NCBI GenBank assembly: GCA_965223215.1
Contig: CBDCVZ010000010.1
Location: 1,116,001-1,180,000, forward strand
Direction: 5' to 3'
DNA from: JABDMH01 sp965223215
Lineage (GTDB): Bacteria; Bacteroidota; Bacteroidia; Chitinophagales; Saprospiraceae
Length of the DNA: 64,000 bases
The translations under genes and the position numbers were made by a program. Shown one piece after another: positions 54,706-63,091 of this stretch; within the stretch, counting starts at the first letter, position 1, and each line of letters begins with the position of its first letter. The notes beneath the pieces are model-generated. The model was not told the origin of the DNA. It saw only the letters and a list, made by a program, of their open reading frames with translations, and made no database searches.

Positions 54706-55503
54706 CTATTGAAATTTAATAATTCCTTCCAATTCATGTTGCATGGCATCCAGTTCCTTTTTGGCAGCTAAATATCCTATCTCAAATATTTCTTTAGCCT
54801 TGCTAAAATTAAAGATGTGAAAATCATTTAATCCCTGAGGCTCCACGATGAGATCGCACGCATCATAGTGAAGTCGCGAACGATACCAAAGTGAAATCTC
54901 AAAAACGCGAGCGAGAATACTTTTGATTCCACTTAATTCTTCAGAAGATTTGTCCACTTTAATAACGGCATTACTCGCGACTAAAAAATCGCAGAGATGG
55001 CGGATGGGATGTGCGGGCATATTATTCATCACACCACCATCTACATAGTATTTACCATCAATTTCTATGGGTTGAAATACACCCGGCACAGCAGACGAAG
55101 CAATCACCAAATCATGCAGCGGACCATCTGACCAAATTTCGTGTTTGCCAGCGTTCAAATTCGTGACCCCTACGTAAAACTTTCGTTTAAGTGCCGAAAA
55201 ATCATTGTCCGGAACATACTTCTTTAGTTGTTTATGGACATAGTCTTGAGTACTGAGGCCCCGACGCGGAAGCACCAACTTAAAGACTTTACGCAAATTA
55301 CTATCCTCAGAAATCTTCAAAATCTCTTTGGGACGATAACCCTGTGCATACATGACACCGATGATGGCTCCGGCACTGGTACCACAGACCACATCTGGGA
55401 TAATACCCACTTCTTCGAGCGCTTGCAGAACCCCAATGTGGGCAAAACCGCGTGCTCCGCCACCGGAAAGTGTTATTCCAATTTTCAGTTTTTCACGATA
55501 CAT
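54706..55503 (-). CDS. Patatin-like phospholipase (RssA-type)
   Basis: 265 residues. Oxyanion loop GGGARGF (14-20), nucleophile Ser43 in GTSAG and catalytic Asp near 152 in DGGVMNNMP. These lipid acyl hydrolases cleave phospholipids; RssA/YchK-type members are cytosolic. No signal peptide. Length fits the family. Confidence 0.92.
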   Translation of the reverse strand: MYREKLKIGITLSGGGARGFAHIGVLQALEEVGIIPDVVCGTSAGAIIGVMYAQGYRPKEILKISEDSNLRKVFKLVLPRRGLSTQDYVHKQLKKYVPDNDFSALKRKFYVGVTNLNAGKHEIWSDGPLHDLVIASSAVPGVFQPIEIDGKYYVDGGVMNNMPAHPIRHLCDFLVASNAVIKVDKSSEELSGIKSILARVFEISLWYRSRLHYDACDLIVEPQGLNDFHIFNFSKAKEIFEIGYLAAKKELDAMQHELEGIIKFQ

Positions 55504-55553
55504 ATGATGTCGATCAAATCACCCCCTAAAATTACACATTAAGTCCCTAAGCA

Positions 55554-55593
55554 GTAAAAGCGAAAAGCCGCCTCAAAACGTTTTTGAAGCGGC
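55554..55593 (-). terminator. Rho-independent terminator of the second TonB receptor gene
   Basis: A 27-base hairpin (55567-55593) has 11 of 12 pairs (GCCGC...GCGGC ends, one C-A mismatch) with a 3-base loop. On the minus strand it is followed by TTTTCGCTTTTAC. It lies ~70 bases after the receptor stop. Confidence 0.75.
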
Positions 55594-55661
55594 CAATCAT
55601 CTCATGGTCTGCCCACTCAGAGGGAATCTGAAGGCAGACGGAGCAATTTAATAACTTTTCT

Positions 55662-58436
55662 TTAAAAGAAGATTTTCAGGGTCGTATTCCACGTGCGGCC
55701 AAAGCCCCAGATGCCCCGATTATCGTAAAATTCATCACGACTAGAAGTGGACGGGTCATCGAGAATGTTGGTCTCCAACTCAGATACGTACTCTGTATCA
55801 AAAACATTGTTCATGTTAAATCTCAATGACGCCCCTAAACCTTCGGTCAGTGAAAAATTGTAAGATAGTCCTGCATCCACCAGCGAGTAACTCGGCAGCC
55901 TAACAATTTCACCACCTGGCTCAAAAAACTGGGAATCGTTCACATCGTAGTCCGCATATAAGCGATCGGCTAAGAAATAATCGGCGTAGAAACTGAGGCC
56001 CTTGGTAATCTCGTATCCGAGGCCAAGACCTAGTGTTGTCTGAGCGGCATCACCAACAGGTAGTCCATCGGCAAAAATGGTAGCTTCTCCCTCAGGAGTT
56101 TGGGTGTCTAAGTTGGTGCCCCTTGCATTGAAATTGCTGTTATATTTCCAATCACCAAGGGAAAGCATTCCATTTAAGCTAAAGGTTCGAGAAACTTGAT
56201 AGTTAAGTTCCATTTCAAGTCCGATATGACTTTGCTCCACATTTTCGAACTGAAACAGAATATCTTGATCATTGGCGTTTTCAACCGATCGATCAAACTG
56301 TCGATTACCCCAGACGGTTGAATATAAGTTCACTTTGGCAGAAAAGGCAGAACTTCGATATCCATAACCCAGTTCAAAAGCAGTGACCGACTGATTTTTA
56401 ACCGTTTCATTCACATCATTGACAAAATTGATGTAGACATTATCAAAAATTGGTTGTTGACTGTAGTAACCACCATTAAAATAGACATTGTGTCTTTCAT
56501 CAATATTGTAATTAGCTCCAGCCTTGATCGTTCCTCCCAGGAAGTTCTCCCAATCTGTTTCTTGTTGCGGATCACTGTCGAGGTAGTTGAAATAGTCCAC
56601 CCGCTTAAATCCTTGATTAGATCCAGAGACGGAAACAAAGGCACTTAGATCGTTGGCGGTGTACTCCAGTTGAGCAAATAAGCCAAGCCAGTTGACTAAT
56701 CCATCATTGTAATAATTCAAAACATTATTTCCCTCCTTGTAGCCGTTGGCACCAAAACTTCCAAATTCAGCTGCCTCCTCTGTGGTAATATAATTTTGCG
56801 GATTGTTGTCATCAGCGCGAGATAAATAGGCATCATTTCCCAGCAGATTCTCCACTCTTCGATAATGAATTCCTTTGTAAGCGCGACCGTCTAGACCAGC
56901 GACCAAATTGAGACTGCTGCTCAATTTCGTGGTCAAGGTTGATAACACACCGTACCAGTTATGTGAGTTCATTGACGCCCTTCGGATAAAACCCTGACCG
57001 GAACTTGTGGAGGTATATTTACCCGCGAATGGGCCGTCGCTCTCAGGGTCTTTGGTGCCCCAGTCTGGGTCAACAGACTGACCTTGATTAGCTCGGATAA
57101 TGTCATCAAATCTCACTTGGCCGTTTTGATCGTGCACGCCAACACCGAGTCCGGTGAAGCTGTCAAAGACGCGTCCGCGGAAGAAGAGATCCTCATTGGG
57201 ACCGTTAAATCGACCTCTCGGTCCGGTTCCACCTCCGCGGCCCAGTGAAACGTAGACCGAGGTTTTAAGATCCGTATTGGGGGAAATGGTCAGATAGTGG
57301 TTTAGGAACGCTTTAGGTTTGTGGTAAAAGTTTCTTCTCCAATTAAATTCCTCTCCATCAAGGTTACCCCAGGTCCAATTAAACCTTCGACCCAAGTCTG
57401 TGGCTGCCTCATTCGTATTATCTGGATCGACGAAAGTTCGCAGCGATAAATTATCAAAGCGTCCTGGCATCAATCTCTGATGGTGCCACTGAGGTGCACC
57501 GAGCACGGTGAAAGACAACATATTGTTGGAATTAAATTGCTTGGTTACCGAGGCAAAATAGGAATACGCCCTAAACTGAGTTCCGTCTACATAGCCATCT
57601 CCTCTAGTATGAGTTGCCTGCAGTGAAACTGCCCAGCCCTTGTTGCCCAATCCGGTATTGACGGAGAATGCATATTTAGCATAGGCATTGTTTCCGAGGC
57701 TGACGCTGGCCGTTCCACCTTTTTTATTTAAAGCGGCATTGGTCACGATGTTAATCGATCCTCCCACCGATGATACGGCCAACTTAGATGCTCCAAGTCC
57801 ACGCTGGACCTGAAGACTGCTGGTGACGTCTGAAAGTCCTGCCCAATTTGACCAGTAGACCCAACCATTTTCCATATCGTTGACGGGGATCCCGTTGATC
57901 ATCACCGCCGTGTTTCGTTGGTCAAAGCCCCGAACATTGATTCTCGAATCGCCAAATCCACCGCCCTGTTTTGTCACATAAATGGAAGGTGTCTTTCTCA
58001 ACATTTCCGGATACTCCTGGTTGCCAACTTTAGCATCAATTTCACTGCCCTTGATGGTACTCACCGCCACTGGTGTGCGACGATCAATGGCCAAACTGGC
58101 AATGACAGTAATCTCCTTGAGGCCGATGGCATCTGTCGATAGATCTACGGTGCCCAGATCTATGTCAGAACCCTGCATTTGAATCGGTAATTCAATGGTT
58201 GCATATCCCGTGTATGAGATCACTAAGCTTTGCGATCCCTCCGGAACATCTTCAATGGTAAAGGAACCGTCGAAATCGGTAACCGCACCTCGACTGGTGC
58301 CATCTAGTAAGACCGAAGCTCCAATGAGCCCCTCACCGCCATCAGCATCCATCACGACGCCGCTGACTTTGCCCTGGCCATAAGCCATAGCACAGGACAT
58401 GATCATTACGATCAGGTAGGTAAAGAAATTTTTCAT
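55662..58436 (-). CDS. TonB-dependent outer-membrane receptor
   Basis: 924 residues from the ATG at 58436; the frame runs to 58472 but the -7 box lies inside that part. Signal peptide (FFTYLIVMIMSCAMAYGQ), CarboxypepD_reg-like domain (~20-105, GKVSGVVMDADGGEGLIGAS), plug (~110-250, with RGFDQRNTAVMINGIPVNDM) and a 22-strand type barrel ending in NTTLKIFF, a C-terminal Phe as is usual for barrel assembly. The substrate is unknown; no SusD-like gene follows. Ends before a strong terminator. Confidence 0.92.
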   Translation of the reverse strand: MKNFFTYLIVMIMSCAMAYGQGKVSGVVMDADGGEGLIGASVLLDGTSRGAVTDFDGSFTIEDVPEGSQSLVISYTGYATIELPIQMQGSDIDLGTVDLSTDAIGLKEITVIASLAIDRRTPVAVSTIKGSEIDAKVGNQEYPEMLRKTPSIYVTKQGGGFGDSRINVRGFDQRNTAVMINGIPVNDMENGWVYWSNWAGLSDVTSSLQVQRGLGASKLAVSSVGGSINIVTNAALNKKGGTASVSLGNNAYAKYAFSVNTGLGNKGWAVSLQATHTRGDGYVDGTQFRAYSYFASVTKQFNSNNMLSFTVLGAPQWHHQRLMPGRFDNLSLRTFVDPDNTNEAATDLGRRFNWTWGNLDGEEFNWRRNFYHKPKAFLNHYLTISPNTDLKTSVYVSLGRGGGTGPRGRFNGPNEDLFFRGRVFDSFTGLGVGVHDQNGQVRFDDIIRANQGQSVDPDWGTKDPESDGPFAGKYTSTSSGQGFIRRASMNSHNWYGVLSTLTTKLSSSLNLVAGLDGRAYKGIHYRRVENLLGNDAYLSRADDNNPQNYITTEEAAEFGSFGANGYKEGNNVLNYYNDGLVNWLGLFAQLEYTANDLSAFVSVSGSNQGFKRVDYFNYLDSDPQQETDWENFLGGTIKAGANYNIDERHNVYFNGGYYSQQPIFDNVYINFVNDVNETVKNQSVTAFELGYGYRSSAFSAKVNLYSTVWGNRQFDRSVENANDQDILFQFENVEQSHIGLEMELNYQVSRTFSLNGMLSLGDWKYNSNFNARGTNLDTQTPEGEATIFADGLPVGDAAQTTLGLGLGYEITKGLSFYADYFLADRLYADYDVNDSQFFEPGGEIVRLPSYSLVDAGLSYNFSLTEGLGASLRFNMNNVFDTEYVSELETNILDDPSTSSRDEFYDNRGIWGFGRTWNTTLKIFF

Positions 58437-58469
58437 TAGAATAGGTAAGTTTTGTGAGTTAATCAACCT

Positions 58470-58477
58470 CAAAAATA
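58470..58477 (-). promoter_or_regulatory. -7 promoter element of the second TonB receptor
   Basis: Minus strand TATTTTTG, an exact TAnnTTTG match 33 bases before the ATG at 58436. The -33 element is weak. Confidence 0.5.
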
Positions 58478-58704
58478 CATCTCAGCCTTGGTAAGGAAGT
58501 GGCAATAGATTAATAAATTGTTAAATCTAACGCCTCGTCCTCAAGCTAAAACACATTGCAAAAATATTAAATTGAGATCTCATGTATGGTGATTCACCAG
58601 TCTTGTTTAGAGAATTATGAATTTCGCAGCAATTCGATTACTTCTACACAATTTGGCAAAGAAAAGAAGGGTATTGATGCGATGATTGCATCATACTTTT
58701 TTAT

Positions 58705-59652
58705 TTAACCTGAAGTCAGAAAGTAATCGTCATCGTTGGGAAGAAAGATTTCAGCCATCATGCATCTGGCACTGCCCCCACCATATTGTTCAATGGTTGT
58801 CAGAGGGGTGTAGACAGGATCGACAAATAGCCGGATATGTTCAACTTGATCGGGAGTCAGAGATCGAAAGGCTTGTTCGGACATGACCAAGATGTTGCGT
58901 CCGCCCGGCACACTCAATTCAAGCATGTTTCCAGCAAAGGAAGCCATTTGTCCGAGGTCAATTTCCAGGATGTCTTTCCCCGCTGCTTCCAAATGATGTA
59001 TGACCTCTTCTCGTTCATTCTCAGCTGGAATCGCATCAAGGCAGACAACGGCCATTTGAGAACCGATCGACATCATGACATTCGTATGGTAGATCGGTAT
59101 CGCATCTGCATCAACAGCCTTAAAAACCATTCGTTGATAGCCCATCAAGGTGCAGAATTTATCTAAAATGCTGGGATCGGTCCGAACACTTAAACAGGCA
59201 TAGACGCGTCGATCCACATGATCGATCACCATGCTACCGGTAGACTCTAGAAAAATTCCCTTTTCTTCGTATTGTTCAAGTGAATATCGACGTCGATAAC
59301 TGTATTTTTCCATGAGGGCTTCGACAATATCTTCCCTCCTCTCCGCTCTCCGAATACTTGAATGCAGTGGGTAGGTAATCAAAGCCCCATTTGCGTGTAA
59401 GGATATCCAATTATTCGGGAAGACGGCATCCGGCTTGACGGGACTATCCGAATCTTCGAACACTTCAACCTTTACGCTCCGGTCACGCAGGGTCAGCACC
59501 ATCTCATCAAACTCCTTAAGTGCCGCCTTTTGAACATCCTCGATGTTTGCATCTGAATTCTTCTGAAAGGCATTGTTTTCGGCCGTTTCCGGATTAAATC
59601 CAAACTGATGCGGTCTAATCATAAACACCGTATTGGTACACTGTTGAGCCAT
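58705..59652 (-). CDS. ctlX: Citrulline utilization hydrolase-type amidinotransferase (CtlX)
   Basis: 315 residues of the arginine deiminase/amidinotransferase fold. Asp75 (DAVFPNNW), Glu136 (ESTGSMV), His189 (YHTNVMMS) and nucleophile Cys297 (GGGSARCMMAEIF) form the active site. CtlX-type members act on citrulline or arginine-like guanidino/ureido groups. The neighbourhood contains no ornithine or other arginine-metabolism genes. A TAnnTTTG box and a 14 bp palindrome lie upstream, suggesting regulated expression. Confidence 0.9.
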   Translation of the reverse strand: MAQQCTNTVFMIRPHQFGFNPETAENNAFQKNSDANIEDVQKAALKEFDEMVLTLRDRSVKVEVFEDSDSPVKPDAVFPNNWISLHANGALITYPLHSSIRRAERREDIVEALMEKYSYRRRYSLEQYEEKGIFLESTGSMVIDHVDRRVYACLSVRTDPSILDKFCTLMGYQRMVFKAVDADAIPIYHTNVMMSIGSQMAVVCLDAIPAENEREEVIHHLEAAGKDILEIDLGQMASFAGNMLELSVPGGRNILVMSEQAFRSLTPDQVEHIRLFVDPVYTPLTTIEQYGGGSARCMMAEIFLPNDDDYFLTSG

Positions 59653-59678
59653 GTTTCCATGCAGGTAGTTTCGCGCTG

Positions 59679-59686
59679 CAAAACTA
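59679..59686 (-). promoter_or_regulatory. -7 promoter element of ctlX
   Basis: Minus strand TAGTTTTG, an exact TAnnTTTG match, 26 bases before the ctlX ATG. The -33 element is poor, which fits an activator- or repressor-controlled promoter. Confidence 0.55.
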
Positions 59687-59687
59687 A

Positions 59688-59701
59688 CCGAAATATTTCG
59701 G
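59688..59701 (-). promoter_or_regulatory. Candidate operator in the ctlX promoter
   Basis: CCGAAATATTTCGG is a perfect 14 bp palindrome one base upstream of the ctlX -7 box, where a bound regulator would overlap RNA polymerase. No regulator gene is adjacent. Confidence 0.45.
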
Positions 59702-59789
59702 ACACCACAGCTCTAGCATTCCCATTGCCCTGCCTTTCGCTGATTAGGCTCACCAATCCCTGCTGGCTTAGTGGTCCAAATTTCGATGA

Positions 59790-59892
59790 TTTCTTGGTTT
59801 TGGTCTTTGCCCCTTTATTTCTTGGTTTTTGGCAACTGGTCTTCTTGCATCGCACAAGAAAGCCTTGACTGAAGCCGTAATTCGTCCTTGCG
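59790..59892. repeat. Left flank of the repeat array with degenerate heptads
   Basis: Heptad-like words (TTTGGTC, TTTGCCC, CTTTATT, TCTTGG) appear before the regular array, which begins near 59893. This part is diverged and probably an older or truncated copy. Confidence 0.5.
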
Positions 59893-60047
59893 CTCCTTGT
59901 ATCTTGGTCTTTGTATCTTGCTTTCTTTGGACTTTGACTTTATCTGTGCACTGCTGTCTTGACAAAGATGTGCAATCTTCACGTTGACCCCTTGTATCTT
60001 GGTCTTTGTATCTTGCTTTCTTTGGTCTTTGGTCTTTGGTCTTTTGG

Positions 60048-60415
60048 TAGGCTAGCCCTCGCCCTGTTGAATCTCCGCTGTCGCTCCAATTAAACCGGGG
60101 CGTCTACCCACACGAGAATCTTGCTGAAGGTTTGGTCTTTGCCCCTTTGTATATTGGTTGCTTGACCCCTTGTATCTTGGTCTTTGTATCTTGCTTTCTT
60201 TGGACTTTGACTTTATCTGTGCACTGCTGTCTTGACAAAGATGTGCAATCTTCACCTTGACCCCTTGTATCTTGGTCTTGGTATCTTGCTTTTTTTGGAA
60301 TTTGACTTTATCTGCGCACTGCTGTCTTGACAGAGATGTGCAATCTTCACGTTGACCCCTTGTATCTTGGTCTTGGTATCTTGCTTTTTTTGGTCTTTGG
60401 TCTTTGGTCTTTTGG
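60048..60415. repeat. Repeat unit 1 (B1-A2-A3)
   Basis: Starts TAGGCTAGCCCTCGCC. GGCTAGCC near the start is a perfect 8 bp palindrome. Then ~70 bp of mixed sequence (CCGCTGTCGCTCC, CCGGGGCGTCTACCC) and heptad tracts. Confidence 0.85.
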
Positions 60416-60783
60416 TAGGCTAGCCCTCGCCCTGTTGAATCTCCGCTGTCGCTCCAATTAAACCGGGGCGTCTACCCACACGAGAATCTTGCTGAAGGTT
60501 TGGTCTTTGCCCCTTTGTATATTGGTTGCTTGACCCCTTGTATCTTGGTCTTTGTATCTTGCTTTCTTTGGACTTTGACTTTATCTGTGCACTGCTGTCT
60601 TGACAAAGATGTGCAATCTTCACGTTGACCCCTTGTATCTTGGTCTTTGTATCTTGCTTTCTTTGGACTTTGACTTTATCTGCGCACTGCTGTCTTGACA
60701 GAGATGTGCAATCTTCACGTTGACCCCTTGTATCTTGGTCTTTGTATCTTGCTTTTTTTGGTCTTTGGTCTTTGGTCTTTTAG
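60416..60783. repeat. Repeat unit 2 (B2-A4-A5)
   Basis: Same structure as unit 1; six substitutions, mostly in the heptad tracts (CTTGG to CTTTG and similar). Confidence 0.85.
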
Positions 60784-60950
60784 TAGGCTAGCCCTCGCCC
60801 TGTTGAATCTCCGCTGTCGCTCCAATTAAACCGGGGCGTCTACCCACACGAGAATCTTGCTGAAGGTTTGGTCTTTGCCCCTTTGTATATTGGTTGCTTG
60901 ACCCCTTGTATCTTGGTCTTTGTATCTTGGTATTTTTGGAATTTGGTCTT
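60784..60950. repeat. Partial repeat unit 3 (B3)
   Basis: Matches unit 2 up to 60929, then diverges but keeps heptad-like words (TTTGGAA, TTTGGTC) to ~60950. Confidence 0.8.
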
Positions 60951-60993
60951 TTGCTATCGAACAGCCTCGGGTTTTTGTCTTCGGACATAATTA

Positions 60994-61001
60994 TATCTTT
61001 C
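60994..61001 (+). promoter_or_regulatory. Possible -7 element of the M28 gene
   Basis: TATCTTTC matches TAnnTTTG at 7 of 8, with TTTG at 60974-60977 (16 bp spacing), 18 bases before the ATG at 61020. Confidence 0.35.
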
Positions 61002-61019
61002 CTTCAAAATGGAAGGTTT

Positions 61020-62393
61020 ATGTTTCGAACTAGTGTTACCATCTTTTTATGCCTGTCGCTAATCTCCTTACTTGGTCAATCGCCTTATGAAGTACCTCCT
61101 AATGTGGATTTAAGGCTATACGATATCGCCAAAGCACCTCAACCAGCTAGAATTAAGCAGGATATTGAAAAACTTGTCTCGTTTGGCACTCGTAATACGC
61201 TTTCTGATACCTCATCTAATCAATTTGGAATTGGTGCGGCACGAAGATGGATCAAACAAGAATTCCAACGAATCTCTCGTGCCTGTTCGGATTGTCTCGA
61301 GGTGACCTATCAAAGGGGGCTGGTCCGAGCAGAAGGTAATACACGAATACCCGTCGATACTTGGATCGTGAATGTCGTTGCTATTTTACGTGGTAAAACC
61401 AGGCCTAATCGATATGTCATCATGTCCGGAGACATCGATTCTCGTATCTCAGATGCCACCAATGCCACTGATGCGGCTCCCGGTGCCAATGATAATGCAT
61501 CAGGAATAGCTGGAACTTTAGAAGCTGCGCGCGTACTCACGAAATATGAGTTTGACCATAGCATCGTATTTGCTGCACTATCAGGAGAAGAACAAGGCCT
61601 TTTCGGAGGCAAAATTATGGCAGAAACTGCCGTGTCAGACGCCTGGGAAATTGTTGGTATTTTGAACAATGATATGATCGGCAATATTCATGGGATAGAT
61701 GGGGTCATCGATAATCAATCGTTCCGAATCTTCTCTGAGCCAACACCCGCGACCGACGACCTGCAGAAACAAACCTGGCGACGCTTCTATGGAGGTGAGG
61801 TCGATGGACCATCCAGACAGTTGGCTAGATACGTGCACCGACTAACCCATGCCTATGTCACCAATGCAAATCCAATCATGATTTACCGGCTAGACCGTTT
61901 TGGTAGAGGTGGGCACCATCGACCCTTTAATGACGCGGGATTTGCCGGGATCAGAATCATGGAAGCCCATGAAAACTATCATCGACAACACCAAGATTTA
62001 AGAGAAGAAGATGGTATCTCCTACGGTGACATTATTGAAGGTGTGGACTTCGAATATGCTGCCAAACTTACGGGTGTCAATGCGGTGTCCTTAGCTTCAC
62101 TTGCCTGGGCTCCATCGGCTCCGTCAGAAGTGCGGATAGGGGGTGTAGTCCAACCATCAACTTATCTGGAATGGGACCAAGTCACAGATGCCAACCTGGC
62201 CGGTTATAAGATCTACTGGCGGGAAACGACCTCTTCTACCTGGGATTATCAGCGATATGTGGGCAATACGACGTCTTACACACTACACGACATCATCATT
62301 GACAACTATCTTTTTGGGGTGGCATCCGTCGCAAAAAGTGGACACGAAAGCCCCGTTGTCTATCCGTCAAATCTAGTCCGACGTCGACGATAG
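61020..62393 (+). CDS. Exported M28-family metallopeptidase with C-terminal fibronectin-like domain
   Basis: 457 residues from the ATG at 61020; the open frame runs back to 60894 through the repeat array, without support. Signal peptide (SVTIFLCLSLISLLGQS). The M28 domain has GANDNASG (Asp158), the Glu190-Glu191 pair in SGEEQGLFGG and NNDMIG, but the usual first zinc His in SGHxDSR is Asp138 here (SGDIDSR). A fibronectin III-like domain spans ~360-450 (TYLEWDQVTDANLAGYKIYW). Likely a periplasmic or secreted aminopeptidase. Its 3' end overlaps the NUDIX gene by 21 bp. Confidence 0.88.
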   Translation: MFRTSVTIFLCLSLISLLGQSPYEVPPNVDLRLYDIAKAPQPARIKQDIEKLVSFGTRNTLSDTSSNQFGIGAARRWIKQEFQRISRACSDCLEVTYQRGLVRAEGNTRIPVDTWIVNVVAILRGKTRPNRYVIMSGDIDSRISDATNATDAAPGANDNASGIAGTLEAARVLTKYEFDHSIVFAALSGEEQGLFGGKIMAETAVSDAWEIVGILNNDMIGNIHGIDGVIDNQSFRIFSEPTPATDDLQKQTWRRFYGGEVDGPSRQLARYVHRLTHAYVTNANPIMIYRLDRFGRGGHHRPFNDAGFAGIRIMEAHENYHRQHQDLREEDGISYGDIIEGVDFEYAAKLTGVNAVSLASLAWAPSAPSEVRIGGVVQPSTYLEWDQVTDANLAGYKIYWRETTSSTWDYQRYVGNTTSYTLHDIIIDNYLFGVASVAKSGHESPVVYPSNLVRRRR

Positions 62394-62951
62394 ATAATGA
62401 GGTGGCGGAAATACGTAATGAATCGCTGCCTTACCGACAGAATCTTTGATGATCCCATTTTGCAGGGCCGGCCCGATCTCTTCCGATTTGATAATCACCA
62501 GCTGCATGTCTTCCAACTCATCCAAGTCAGTGTCAGAGACCTTCTGACAGTTTTTTGCCAAAAAATGGTGACAACAATTGGTTACATAGGCAGGATTAAG
62601 GTAAGAGACTCCGAGGTACTTCCAATCATCTGAAGCATAACCAGTTTCCTCTTGCAGTTCTCGTTGCGCAGCGGCTAGAGGTTCTTCATTCGCATCCATC
62701 AGCCCAGCTGGTAACTCCTCAATCACTTGATCTAATCCAAATCGATATTGCCGCACAAGAATGAGTCCACCATGTTGATCTAAAGCCACCACATTGATGG
62801 TGTCTCTGGCGTGAAGCACGATGGCATCCAGCACCGCCTGATTTCTGGGATTCTGCATTCGCTTGATCTCAATATCAAATAAGGGAACCTCAGGACCCGG
62901 CCTACTTGAAAGCAGCTGCCAAGGTTTTATCTTTGAGAATTCATGCTTCAT
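62373..62951 (-). CDS. NUDIX hydrolase (ADP-ribose pyrophosphatase-like)
   Basis: 192 residues from the ATG at 62951; a longer frame to 63020 lacks support. The Nudix box is complete (G83-x5-E89-x7-R97-E98-x-x-E101-E102-x-G104). VVALDQHGGLILVRQYRFG before it is typical of the ADP-sugar pyrophosphatase subfamily. It cleaves nucleoside diphosphates linked to sugars or similar, in the cytosol. Convergent with the M28 gene. Confidence 0.9.
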   Translation of the reverse strand: MKHEFSKIKPWQLLSSRPGPEVPLFDIEIKRMQNPRNQAVLDAIVLHARDTINVVALDQHGGLILVRQYRFGLDQVIEELPAGLMDANEEPLAAAQRELQEETGYASDDWKYLGVSYLNPAYVTNCCHHFLAKNCQKVSDTDLDELEDMQLVIIKSEEIGPALQNGIIKDSVGKAAIHYVFPPPHYLSSTSD

Positions 62952-63091
62952 CCGGTAGGAACTTATGCTAAAAGCTGCAGAGATCGTTAAAATCTGCGAA
63001 AACTCAAAGACGGTGGACAAAAGGATCTTGACCTTGCGGTATCTGATGGTCTAATATCTAATAAGGAATAAAAGAACCAGCCATATCACCC

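Larger units (their letters stand above)
59893..60950. repeat. Composite tandem repeat array (368 bp units)
   Basis: Order is A1-B1-A2-A3-B2-A4-A5-B3. A modules are 95 bp and start near 59931, 60204, 60299, 60572 and 60667. B modules start at 60048, 60416 and 60784. The B-A-A unit is 368 bp; units 60048-60415 and 60416-60783 differ by six substitutions and no indels by my count, and the first 208 bp are identical. The left end merges with flank near 59893 and the last copy diverges at 60930. The plus strand is T/C/G-rich with few A. No spacers, no transposase and no convincing ORF. Confidence 0.9.

Noticed and set aside
54528..54749. 73-codon minus-strand frame
   Set aside because: Overlaps the 3' end of the patatin-like gene and has a composition unlike neighbouring proteins.
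60052..60623. Two identical 67-codon minus-strand frames in the repeats
   Set aside because: They recur only because the DNA repeats; they run across module borders, have no start signals and the third copy is altered at its N-terminus.
59893..60950. CRISPR array
   Set aside because: Repeats are 95 and 368 bp with no unique spacers between them, and there are no cas genes in the window.
60894..61019. Upstream extension of the M28 reading frame
   Set aside because: It runs through heptad repeats and then the candidate promoter; the signal peptide starts at 61020.
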